Below are positions 17,730 to 24,396 of a stretch of 64,000 nucleotides of DNA, piece after piece. Source of the DNA: CAMDHY01 sp046156265 (GTDB taxonomy: Bacteria > Pseudomonadota > Alphaproteobacteria > Rhizobiales > Segnochrobactraceae); the NCBI RefSeq assembly GCF_046156265.1, contig NZ_JAWDIR010000004.1, forward strand, positions 1-64,000, in the 5' to 3' direction. How positions within the stretch are numbered: position 1 is the stretch's first letter; each line of letters starts with the position of its first letter. Made by a program: the position numbers and the translations under genes. Under the pieces are notes generated by a model. That model made no database searches and was not told the origin of the DNA. It was given only the letters and a program-made list of their open reading frames with translations.

Positions 17730-18364
17730 GGCGCGATCCTCCCGAGCTCGGCGCACAGCGCGGTGATTTCGCGCGCTGCCGGGCCGTGCCCGGTGATCTC
17801 GGAGACGAGGCGGCCGGAACGTGCCGCGTCGGCGAAGGTGACGCGCTGGCCGATGGTGCTGGTGAGTACCGGCGGATCGTGATCGGCGAGCGTCTCGGCC
17901 GTCTCGCGCGCGATGACGGTTAGCGCTCCGCAGCGATTCAGCACGAAGCGGGCGGCGAGCTGAGGGCGGTAGATCCGCGCCTCGCCGAGCAGCGAGAGCA
18001 TCTCCGCGGACGCCCAGCCATCGAAAGGCGATGGCTGTACGGGGATCAGCACCAGGTCGGCGGCAAGCAGCGCGGACCGCATCAAGCTGGCGACACGCGG
18101 CGGCCCGTCGATCACCACATGGTCGGCGCTTCGCGCCAGTTCCGGCGCTTCGCTATGAAGCGTATCGCGCGCCAAACCGACGACACCAGACAGGCGTTCG
18201 CGGCCTTCGCGCGCTCGCTGCTGCGACCAGTCGAGCGCCGAGCTTTGGGGATCGGCGTCGATGAGTACGACGCGCTTTCCTCGCCGAGCCCATTCGCCGG
18301 CGAGATGAAGCGCGAGCGTCGTCTTGCCGACGCCACCCTTCTGGTTGAGCAGCGCGACGATCAC
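17726..18364 (-). CDS. parA: ParA-family ATPase
   Basis: 212 residues, a Walker-type partition ATPase. The deviant Walker A is KGGVGKTT at residues 9-16, followed by VVLIDADPQSSALDWSQQR (A' motif) and VVIDGPPRVASLMRSAL (Walker B region). It lacks the N-terminal HTH of plasmid type Ia ParA and so resembles the short ParA proteins of ICEs, which take part in maintenance of the excised circle or in transfer. It overlaps the AlpA-like gene and the RHH gene by four bases each. Confidence 0.93.
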   Translation of the reverse strand: MIVALLNQKGGVGKTTLALHLAGEWARRGKRVVLIDADPQSSALDWSQQRAREGRERLSGVVGLARDTLHSEAPELARSADHVVIDGPPRVASLMRSALLAADLVLIPVQPSPFDGWASAEMLSLLGEARIYRPQLAARFVLNRCGALTVIARETAETLADHDPPVLTSTIGQRVTFADAARSGRLVSEITGHGPAAREITALCAELGRIAP

Positions 18365-18654
18365 GACGCGCCGCCGCCGCGTCGCGCGGCGGGTCCTTGG
18401 GAGAGCCTGGCGTGCGGCTTGGCGGGATGGACAACGTCATGGCCTGGATCGGATGTGGACAGCCGCGTGCCACGATCCGCCCAGGCCTGGAGGTCGTCGA
18501 GGGCGTAGACGATGCGGCCGCCGAGCTTGCGATAGACCGGTCCGGTGCCATAGGTGCGATGTTTCTCGAGCGTGCGACCCGACAGGCCGAGGAACCGCGC
18601 TGCCTCGGGCGTGCGCAGATAGCGTGGCGGTGGGTCGAGTCGCGCTGCTGACAT
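18361..18654 (-). CDS. AlpA/excisionase-type helix-turn-helix protein
   Basis: 97 residues from MSAARLDPPPRYLRTPEAAR. The segment YLRTPEAARFLGLSGRTLEK followed by HRTYGTGPVYRKLGGRIVYA is a winged-helix MerR/AlpA-like fold used by phage AlpA and Xis proteins. A strong ribosome site (GGAGGAG) stands just before the ATG at 18654, which decides the start over longer upstream options. It is directly coupled to parA. It may activate the integrase/excisionase or the transfer operon; neither target is visible here. The tail after DDLQAWADRG is disordered. Confidence 0.88.
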   Translation of the reverse strand: MSAARLDPPPRYLRTPEAARFLGLSGRTLEKHRTYGTGPVYRKLGGRIVYALDDLQAWADRGTRLSTSDPGHDVVHPAKPHARLSQGPAARRGGGAS

Positions 18655-18784
18655 GGTCTCCTCCGGAGCTGCGACCGCGCCGTCGGCGTGCGGTGGCGAA
18701 GCAGCGATCACGATGGCGAACCACCGGCGTCCGGGTGGATGACGGAGTGAGACCCCTCCGTGCGCGTACCCCAGGGAATGCGGG

Positions 18785-19559
18785 TCAGCGGCCTGCAAGC
18801 AGGCGGAGATAGCCGCCGTGCATCATCGTCTGCCCATCCTTGACCAAGCGGATCGTCTGGGCGCGGATGGACGACGTTTTCCATTCGGTGGCGGACTGCT
18901 GGTGCGACTCGAACAGAACGCCGGCGATTTCGCGGTACGTGGCGCCTGAGGATCGGCCGTCCAGCGCGCGCACCATGCGCACCAGCCGTTGACGGTGACG
19001 CGGCGTGAGCGCGAGCGCGCGCGGCAGCGGGCCGGCGGCGCGTCCGAATAGACGGCGCTGGAATCGCAGCGCCGCTTCGGCGCGGATGTGGAAGTTGTCG
19101 TCGAGCGGCAGCAACACGGCGAGCGGCTGAGCGGGGTCGATGGCGCAGGCGACCAGATGATGATCACCGTCGGGATCGGTTAGTAGGATCGCAGGTCCAC
19201 TGCCTGGCTGCGTGTGCAGCATGGCGTGGGTCAGGTCGAGTTGTTCGAGCCGTCGCGCCGTTCGAAACACTGCCGGCGCAGCTTCAAGCAACAGCACGCT
19301 GGGGATTAGTTCGGGCCGCCAATAAATCGCGGTCTCATGAGCGGAGAGGTCGGGGTTGAGCAGGAAAGCGTAACCCCCATTGCGGGGGAGCGCTCCTTTG
19401 CGAAGCGTCTAGCCGACTCGTCGGCGCGCTCCGCAAGCGATCGTACTCGCTGCGATAGTCGGGATTCCGCCGTAGAAACTCCCACGCGAACCCTTGACGC
19501 TCCAGCCGGTTCAACGCGCGTTCGGTTGTCTGCAATCGCCAGTCCGGCGGCTCGGCCAT
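18785..19559 (-). pseudogene. DUF6499/DUF2285-type regulator split by a one-base frameshift
   Basis: Two reading frames together form one protein. The first part starts at ATG 19559 (MAEPPDWRLQTTERALNRLE) after a GAGGAG ribosome site, contains GFAWEFLRRNPDYRSEYDRL, and reaches WGLRFPA before stopping at 19335. The second part continues in the next frame, reading NPDLSAHETAIYWRPELIPS directly into LLLEAAPAVF and the DUF2285 domain, ending at 18785. The whole span is 775 bases, that is 3 x 258 + 1, as expected for one inserted base near 19340-19360. In related elements these parts are one protein. Either the gene is broken, the read has an error, or a frameshift occurs in translation. An internal GTG at 19297 could yield the DUF2285 part alone (170 residues). 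Confidence 0.75.
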
Positions 19560-19684
19560 ACGCGTCTCCTCGTTCGCGCTCTGAGTGGCCCCCTGCACGC
19601 CAAGCGTCGCCGCCGACAAGGCGCGGCGGAAGTCCCCAAAACTGCGCGGCGCGATGCCCGCACAACCGGGGGGAGTGTCCTGCT

Positions 19685-19948
19685 TTATGACACGCGAGGG
19701 CGGAGGAGCTCGCGATAACCCGTGGTGGTCATCCAGCGGGCGCGGGCGAGATGGCTATCATGAACCATTCGGGCGCGGCCGGGATCACGATCGGGATCGA
19801 GCCCGAAAAGAATCTGCACCGCCTCACGCCAGTCGGCGCCCTCGGCGGCGGCGTCCAGGAGGCGAATATAGAGAGCAAGATGGTCTTCGTCGTAGCCGGT
19901 CAGGCGATCCCCATCAGGCGGACGATCCTGGAAAGCAATGACGGTCAT
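19685..19948 (-). CDS. Small conserved protein of the ICE regulatory end
   Basis: About 87 residues from MTVIAFQDRPPDGDRLTGYD. Acidic in the middle (YDEDHLALYIRLLDAAAEGADWREAVQILFG) and ending HLARARWMTTTGYREL. Proteins like this are found next to DUF2285 and AlpA genes in trb-type elements; I know no established function. ATG at 19948 is preferred, with ATG at 19960 four codons upstream as the alternative. It is the first gene of the leftward array and would be transcribed from the divergent promoter at 20.1 kb. Confidence 0.7.
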   Translation of the reverse strand: MTVIAFQDRPPDGDRLTGYDEDHLALYIRLLDAAAEGADWREAVQILFGLDPDRDPGRARMVHDSHLARARWMTTTGYRELLRPRVS

Positions 19949-20083
19949 TGGCGCGCCCATCTTCTTTGGTTAATTGATCGTATCCGCATCGCCAATGCAA
20001 ACCAGACCGAGAGCTGAAATTTCCTGATGCTTCTCAAGCATCGCGCGGTCCCACTGGCGGCATCGCACGCTGGCCTCACGGCC

Positions 20084-20114
20084 GTGTATTATAACACGTA
20101 GCGCTATAATGCAC
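20084..20114. promoter_or_regulatory. Divergent promoter with symmetrical operator
   Basis: A 10-base inverted repeat with one mismatch, GTGTATTATA at 20084-20093 and TATAATGCAC at 20105-20114, separated by 11 bases. Each arm contains a perfect TATAAT -10 hexamer, one per strand, so the site can serve the XRE gene to the right and the transfer array to the left at once. No good -35 is visible for either. The XRE protein encoded alongside is the natural candidate to bind here. Confidence 0.55.
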
Positions 20115-20134
20115 GATTGCCTCCTATCCTGCGG

Positions 20135-20362
20135 ATGGACATTCGCAGAATTTTTGGAGCCAACGTCAGGAGGTATCGCGTCGCGGCCGGTCTGAGCCAG
20201 GAGGCGGTCGCAGTGAAAATGGGTGTGGACCGCGCCTATGTGAGCGGCATGGAGCGGGGCCAGCAGAATGTCACGCTGTTGACGATGTGGCATTTGTCGG
20301 AAGCGTTGGGCGTAAGACCTGCCGACCTTCTCGATGAGGCGGTGGAGGACGCTGAGACGTGA
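20135..20362 (+). CDS. XRE-family helix-turn-helix regulator
   Basis: 75 residues from MDIRRIFGANVRRYRVAAGL. It is almost entirely one Cro/CI-type HTH: LSQEAVAVKMGVDRAYVSGMERGQQNVTLL is helix 2 to helix 4, then LSEALGVRPADLLDEA. Such one-domain repressors commonly sit divergently from the transfer genes of ICEs and silence them. The start at 20135 matches the family; an upstream in-frame codon at 20117 lies within the promoter region. It probably autoregulates through the inverted repeat directly upstream. Confidence 0.88.
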   Translation: MDIRRIFGANVRRYRVAAGLSQEAVAVKMGVDRAYVSGMERGQQNVTLLTMWHLSEALGVRPADLLDEAVEDAET

Positions 20363-20497
20363 GTCTTGGCGAGTCGGGTCTGCGACCCGCTAGCGCACGC
20401 CGCCCGCGAACCGGATCGGCGGTACGTGCAAAGCCGTCAAACCGCCGACGCAAAGCCGACAATCCACAAAGCCGGATCGCCGAGTATTGAAAGGCTT

Positions 20498-20522
20498 GCC
20501 CCGCCCGAGAATCGGGCGGGGC
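20498..20522 (-). terminator. Terminator-like hairpin after the second DUF736 gene
   Basis: A perfect 11-base stem, GCCCCGCCCGA and TCGGGCGGGGC, with a three-base loop, 12 bases past the DUF736 stop. On the minus strand it is followed by AAGCCTTTC, a weak U-tract. Position and strength suit an intrinsic terminator. Confidence 0.6.
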
Positions 20523-20534
20523 GTCCTGAGCCGG

Positions 20535-20861
20535 TCAATCCGCGTTGCGGCGGCTGGGGCGGGACCAGATGAGGCTGTAGCCGTCGCCGCCCTCGTCGTC
20601 GAAGAGGTTGGCGAAGATCGGGGCGGTAAAGCTCGGATCGTCGAGCTTGAGGCCCAGATAGTCGCGGCCTTCGTTCGAGCGCTTGGACCAGGCGGCGCCG
20701 ATCTCGGCGCGGCCGACGAAGACGCGGTGGCTGGGAGCGTTCTCGGCAGAGCGGCTGGTCTCCGGGACGATGCGGACGTTCCTGGCCTGGACCGAGAGGG
20801 TGACGATTTCGCCGACATATTCGTTGGTGCCGGTCTTCTTGAAGGTGCCGATGGTCGCCAT
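20535..20861 (-). CDS. DUF736 family protein (second copy)
   Basis: 108 residues from MATIGTFKKTGTNEYVGEIV. Conserved positions are RSAENAPSHRVFVGRAEIG, AAWSKRSNEGRDYLGLKLDD and FANLF. It has an AAGGAGAA ribosome site right before the start. Unlike the first copy it stands alone between the XRE regulator and a gene-free stretch, with its own terminator, and probably belongs to the maintenance module. Function unknown. Confidence 0.9.
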   Translation of the reverse strand: MATIGTFKKTGTNEYVGEIVTLSVQARNVRIVPETSRSAENAPSHRVFVGRAEIGAAWSKRSNEGRDYLGLKLDDPSFTAPIFANLFDDEGGDGYSLIWSRPSRRNAD

Positions 20862-21449
20862 GATAGTTCTCCTTGAACTCTGTTCCGAGCCCGCACCATT
20901 GCGGCCTCGATGGCGATCGGCAGGCCGAAGGCGATCGACGCGGCATCGCTTGCGACCGCAGCGCAGCGGAGGATGGCTGCCAGGCGACTTTGTTGTTTCG
21001 CGAGGAATGACGGCGCAGCCGGCAGGGGAAGAAAGTCGATCGGCGCCATTGCCGCATAGGCGATCGAGGCGTAGCCGGCCTTCGGCCAGATCAGCCCATT
21101 GAAGAGGCCGTTTTGGAGCGGTCGGTTAGACAGAGATTTTGATCAAGGAGAACGTGGCGAGTGCGGCGCTGCCGTCACGATCCCGGCAACAACGGAGTCA
21201 GCGATTCCACAGAGCCAGTCCAGGCTTGACCGCATCTCGATGCCGACACCGCTCTGGCAAGAAAGCCAGCGCACCGATGTTTTGATCGCGTGACTGAACG
21301 GCGTCTCGCTGCTCCAGCGTAAGACTGCGATGACGGGACACGGGTTGGCCGAAGCTAAGGTCTGAGCGCCGACCGCCATCTCGGGGTTTCGATGACGAGG
21401 ACGGCGCGGTGAAGATCGGCCGATGGTCCCGCCTCTGCTGCTGTTAGCG
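20862..21449. other. 588 bases without a convincing gene
   Basis: No supported coding region. The minus strand near 21100-20880 reads without stops through AAMAPIDFLPLPAAPSFLAK, which looks somewhat protein-like, but the frame then runs on through the DUF736 gene in another phase and has no ribosome site. It may be the remnant of a gene whose 3' end was lost. No repeat or terminator is evident. Confidence 0.4.
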
Positions 21450-21890
21450 TTAGGCGCGCGCCAAGCCCCGCCCCGACGGTCGGGGCGCTGCCACGGCCGT
21501 CACCCGGACGAACGCGGTGACGCCGACCGCAATTGCGCCGATGACGGAAAAGATGATCTGCCACGTGTCGGATGGCATCGTGTGCTTCACGATGCCATGG
21601 GTGGCGTGATAGCCGGCGAGAGCGGCGGGCGCGACAAAGACCATCGCGATCGCAAGGCGCAGCCAGAGCGGCCGCGCGAAGGCGAGCATGAGCTGGCTGA
21701 TGCCGAGCGTCAGCGCGGCGGCGATAAGGCCGACGATGATCCCGCCGGTCCAGCCCGCACCGGTCTGATAAGCCCAAGTGCCAGCGGCGGCGCCGGCGAA
21801 GACGGGCAGCGCGAATACGGCGAGCGTGAACAGCAGCCAGCAGAGGACGCCGATGGCTGCGATGCTAGCGAGAATGCCGATAAAGATCAT
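21450..21890 (-). CDS. Small integral membrane protein of unknown function
   Basis: 146 residues from MIFIGILASIAAIGVLCWLL. Four hydrophobic segments are evident: about 1-22, then FALPVFAGAAAGTWAY, GIIVGLIAAALTLGISQLML and LWLRLAIAMVFVAPAALAGY, with a fifth candidate near IIFSVIGAIAVGVTAFV. No catalytic or binding motif stands out. It lies in the maintenance module downstream of the DUF2493 gene, behind that gene's terminator. I chose ATG at 21890 because it directly starts the first membrane helix. Confidence 0.65.
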   Translation of the reverse strand: MIFIGILASIAAIGVLCWLLFTLAVFALPVFAGAAAGTWAYQTGAGWTGGIIVGLIAAALTLGISQLMLAFARPLWLRLAIAMVFVAPAALAGYHATHGIVKHTMPSDTWQIIFSVIGAIAVGVTAFVRVTAVAAPRPSGRGLARA

Positions 21891-21975
21891 GGTGGCGGTC
21901 TCCGTGAGAAAAGGTCTGACGGTCGCGCCTTCCACCACCACCACGGCGCGGTCTGAGCATACCTGAAACTCAGCG

Positions 21976-22012
21976 AAAACGGGAGCCGGAAATCCGCTGG
22001 ACTTCCGCTCCC
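21976..22012 (-). terminator. Intrinsic terminator after the DUF2493 gene
   Basis: On the minus strand GGGAGCGGAAG pairs with TTTCCGGCTCCC (one bulged base), followed by GTTTTC. It lies 26 bases past the DUF2493 stop, and the U-tract at 21976-21980 is in the right place for leftward transcription. Confidence 0.65.
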
Positions 22013-22037
22013 GCGAGCAGATTGAGTTGGGAGGCGC

Positions 22038-22964
22038 TCACGAGCCGCCGAACTTCCAAACCGGGATTCCGAGCTTGCGAGCCTTGTCCGCAAGATTGCC
22101 CTGGATGCCGGTTCCCGGAAATACCATGGCGCCGATGGGCAGGACTTCGAGCATCTGATCATTGCGCTTGAACGGTGCGGCCTTGGCGTGTTTCGTCCAA
22201 TCGGGCTTAAAAGCGACCTGTGGCACTTTTCGATGGTCGGCCCAGCGGGCAGCAATGCGCTCGGCGCCCTTCGGCGACCCGCCATGCAGTAGCACCATGT
22301 CGGGATGCTTGGCGTGGGCCTGATCGAGCTTGGCCCAGATGAGCCGGTGATCGTTGAAGTCGAGACCGCCAGTGAGGGCGATCTTCGGACCTGCCGGTAG
22401 CATCACTTCGGTTTCTGCTCGACGCTTGGCGGCGAGAAAATCGCGGCTGTCGATCATGGCCGAGGTCATGGTGCGGTGGTTGACCATCGACCCGCTGCGC
22501 GGTCGCCAGGATGAACCGGCATGGCGCTCGAAGTGCTCGGCGGCCTGATCGCGCATCAATTCGAAAGCGTCACGGCGTTCGATCAGCGTCTGGCCCTCAG
22601 CGGTAAGCCGCTCCAGCTCGACGGATTTCACCTCGGAGCCGTCCTGTTCCCGCTGGCACCGCCGCTGAGCCTGTTCGTTGTCGTCGAGTTCGCGTTCGAT
22701 CCGGTCGGTAGCTCGGTGGAAGAGATTGACGGTGGACCAGAGTAGATCGTCGAGGTCGGGCTCGAGGCGGGTGTCCTGCAAGGCGACAATCAGCGCATCG
22801 AAGATGTCGGCGATGGCGCCCGCGACGGCGTTCCCCTCGGGTAGCGGCCTCGGGTCGAGTTCGTCCTGGAAGGGGCGGAAGCCGTAAAGCTGAAGCTCGG
22901 TGAGAAGGTGGTCGGTAGGAGATGAAGCGTGATGCGGCTCGAAGTCGTCGCGATCGCTCGTCAT
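22038..22964 (-). CDS. DUF2493 (SLOG-like) protein
   Basis: 308 residues. The C-terminal part has the Rossmann-like DUF2493 signature: KIALTGGLDFNDHRLIWAKL, then DMVLLHGGSPKGAERIAARW and GAMVFPGTGIQGNLADKARK, typical of the YspA/CpYpsA branch of the SLOG superfamily that binds nucleotide-like ligands. The N-terminal half is helical, acidic and coiled-coil-like (ATDRIERELDDNEQAQRRC). Such proteins are standard in the maintenance region of alphaproteobacterial conjugative elements; a role in sensing nucleotides or defence has been proposed for the superfamily but is unproven here. Confidence 0.88.
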   Translation of the reverse strand: MTSDRDDFEPHHASSPTDHLLTELQLYGFRPFQDELDPRPLPEGNAVAGAIADIFDALIVALQDTRLEPDLDDLLWSTVNLFHRATDRIERELDDNEQAQRRCQREQDGSEVKSVELERLTAEGQTLIERRDAFELMRDQAAEHFERHAGSSWRPRSGSMVNHRTMTSAMIDSRDFLAAKRRAETEVMLPAGPKIALTGGLDFNDHRLIWAKLDQAHAKHPDMVLLHGGSPKGAERIAARWADHRKVPQVAFKPDWTKHAKAAPFKRNDQMLEVLPIGAMVFPGTGIQGNLADKARKLGIPVWKFGGS

Positions 22965-23283
22965 GGGATGCTCCTTCGTCGGTCTGACCGCGACCCTCGC
23001 GGCCTTCTGGCGACGAATGCCGTCGGGCGAGCCGGACCTGCACCCGGAGCGAAGCGTAGGGCCGAAGCGTCAGCGGAGGATGGCGAAGCCCGGTTGTTTT
23101 GCTTCGCGATGCAAAGGCCCGAAGGGCCGGCGGAAAAGAACCGGGGCGCAGCCATTGCTGGGCCGGACCGTTTGACGGCCGATCGCCCTCTTGAAGGCCG
23201 GGTCGCGGTCTCTCCGACGAGATGGGAAGCAGCCAGGGTGATCGCGCTGACAGCGCCGCCGCTCTTGTCGCATCCCTCCGAAA
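22965..23283. other. 319-base gap in the maintenance module
   Basis: Lies upstream of the DUF2493 gene and downstream of the Toprim gene. No supported gene. Several short GC-rich inverted repeats occur (for example GGCCC GAA GGGCC near 23113-23126), which could be part of a terminator or leader, but none has a T-tract. The promoter of the DUF2493 gene is presumably here, with no recognisable hexamers. Confidence 0.4.
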
Positions 23284-24327
23284 CTACACCGCCTCTGTCG
23301 CGATGAAGCGTGCGACATCTTCCGGGGCGAGCTGGACGCGGACGTTGGCCCAGAGCGCGCCAATGCCGATCAGCCTGAGATCCTCGTTGAAGTCTCCGAG
23401 CGTCGGCGACAGGACAATCGCCTCGATCCCGACAGCGTTTGCACGTGCGACCAAGCTATCGCGCGCGCCATCGCCGGCCGGATCGTCGTCACGCACAATG
23501 TAGAGTCGGCGGAGCGTCGGCGGGAACAGGATGGCTGCGAGATGCGCGGCCGATAGAGCGGCGACCATCGGCATGCGGGGCGACGCCATCCGCAGCGACA
23601 GAATGGTTTCGATGCCTTCGCCGGCCGCCATTACGTCATGCGCCACGCCGAACCGGACTGCGTGGCCGAGGAGGTCGCCCATCGCCCGCCGCGGCGTGTC
23701 GATCGGCGCCTTGCCGCTGCCGTCGGGTGCAAGCCAGGTACGATGCGCGCCGGTGATCCGGCCGCCAAGATCGGTGACGGATGCGATCATCGCCGGCCAG
23801 TTCTCGGTCGGACTGTGCTCGTCCGGCCTGTAATAGCATCGGGGATGGAAGCGCAGCGATCCGGTCCCGTGCAAAGCCGTGATGCCGCGTTGGCGCAAGT
23901 ACGTTTCCACGACCGTGCCCGGTATCGGTTGCGACATGGCGAAGAGCCGGCGTGCCGCCTTCGGCGATCCGGTCGGAGCTGGCGCCTGCCGCGGACTTGA
24001 TTGCCGCTCAGGCTCGGGATGCGGAAGGCTGAGGAAGGTTCGCGCCTCTTCGGCGACGTCCTTGAAATCCATCAGGCCGCGTGCCTCGCGGATGATGTCG
24101 AGCAAATCGCCATGCTCGCCCGTGGCGGCGTCGGTCCATTTGCCCGCGGCACCCTTGCCGGATTCGGCGCCCTTCAGGCGGACGAACATGGACCGCCCCG
24201 GGCTGTTGCGGGCATCGCCGACCAGCCAGTAGCGTCCTTCACGGCGGCCGTTGGAAAGATAATGACGGCAGACCGCCTCAGCCTGTATGGCCATTCGGCG
24301 CGCCAGATCGGATGCAGTGTCCGGCAT
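23284..24327 (-). CDS. Toprim-domain protein (DNA primase-like)
   Basis: 347 residues from MPDTASDLARRMAIQAEAVC. The N-terminal part has the RREGRYWLVGDARNSPGRSM segment characteristic of the DUF7146-type primase-associated region and TGEHGDLLDIIRE. The C-terminal part is a Toprim fold with AAGEGIETILSLRMASPRMP and the DxD-type LYIVRDDDPAGDGARDSL. It may prime replication of the circular or transferred form of the element. ATG at 24327 has a GGAGGA ribosome site; an ATG at 24393 lies in the upstream terminator region and is rejected. Confidence 0.88.
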   Translation of the reverse strand: MPDTASDLARRMAIQAEAVCRHYLSNGRREGRYWLVGDARNSPGRSMFVRLKGAESGKGAAGKWTDAATGEHGDLLDIIREARGLMDFKDVAEEARTFLSLPHPEPERQSSPRQAPAPTGSPKAARRLFAMSQPIPGTVVETYLRQRGITALHGTGSLRFHPRCYYRPDEHSPTENWPAMIASVTDLGGRITGAHRTWLAPDGSGKAPIDTPRRAMGDLLGHAVRFGVAHDVMAAGEGIETILSLRMASPRMPMVAALSAAHLAAILFPPTLRRLYIVRDDDPAGDGARDSLVARANAVGIEAIVLSPTLGDFNEDLRLIGIGALWANVRVQLAPEDVARFIATEAV

Positions 24328-24343
24328 CGTGTCCTCCGAGACG

Positions 24344-24372
24344 AAAAAGGGCCCGCCATCGCTGGCGGGCCC
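24344..24372 (-). terminator. Intrinsic terminator after parB
   Basis: A perfect 10-base stem, GGGCCCGCCA and TGGCGGGCCC, with loop TCGC. On the minus strand it is followed directly by TTTTT (AAAAA at 24344-24348). It is placed between the parB stop and the Toprim gene, so those two genes are separate transcription units. This is the clearest terminator in the window. Confidence 0.85.
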
Positions 24373-24396
24373 CTGGCAGTGCGGTTGGCTCATTCG

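Noticed and set aside
18720..18770. ACGGAG/CTCCGT inverted repeat between the AlpA-like and DUF2285 genes
   Set aside because: Short arms with a GC-rich surround and no promoter or T-tract nearby; cannot be told from chance.
20390..21049. Minus-strand frame starting AAMAPIDFLPLPAAP
   Set aside because: The first part looks protein-like, but the frame runs through the whole DUF736 gene in another phase and has no ribosome site; at most a remnant.
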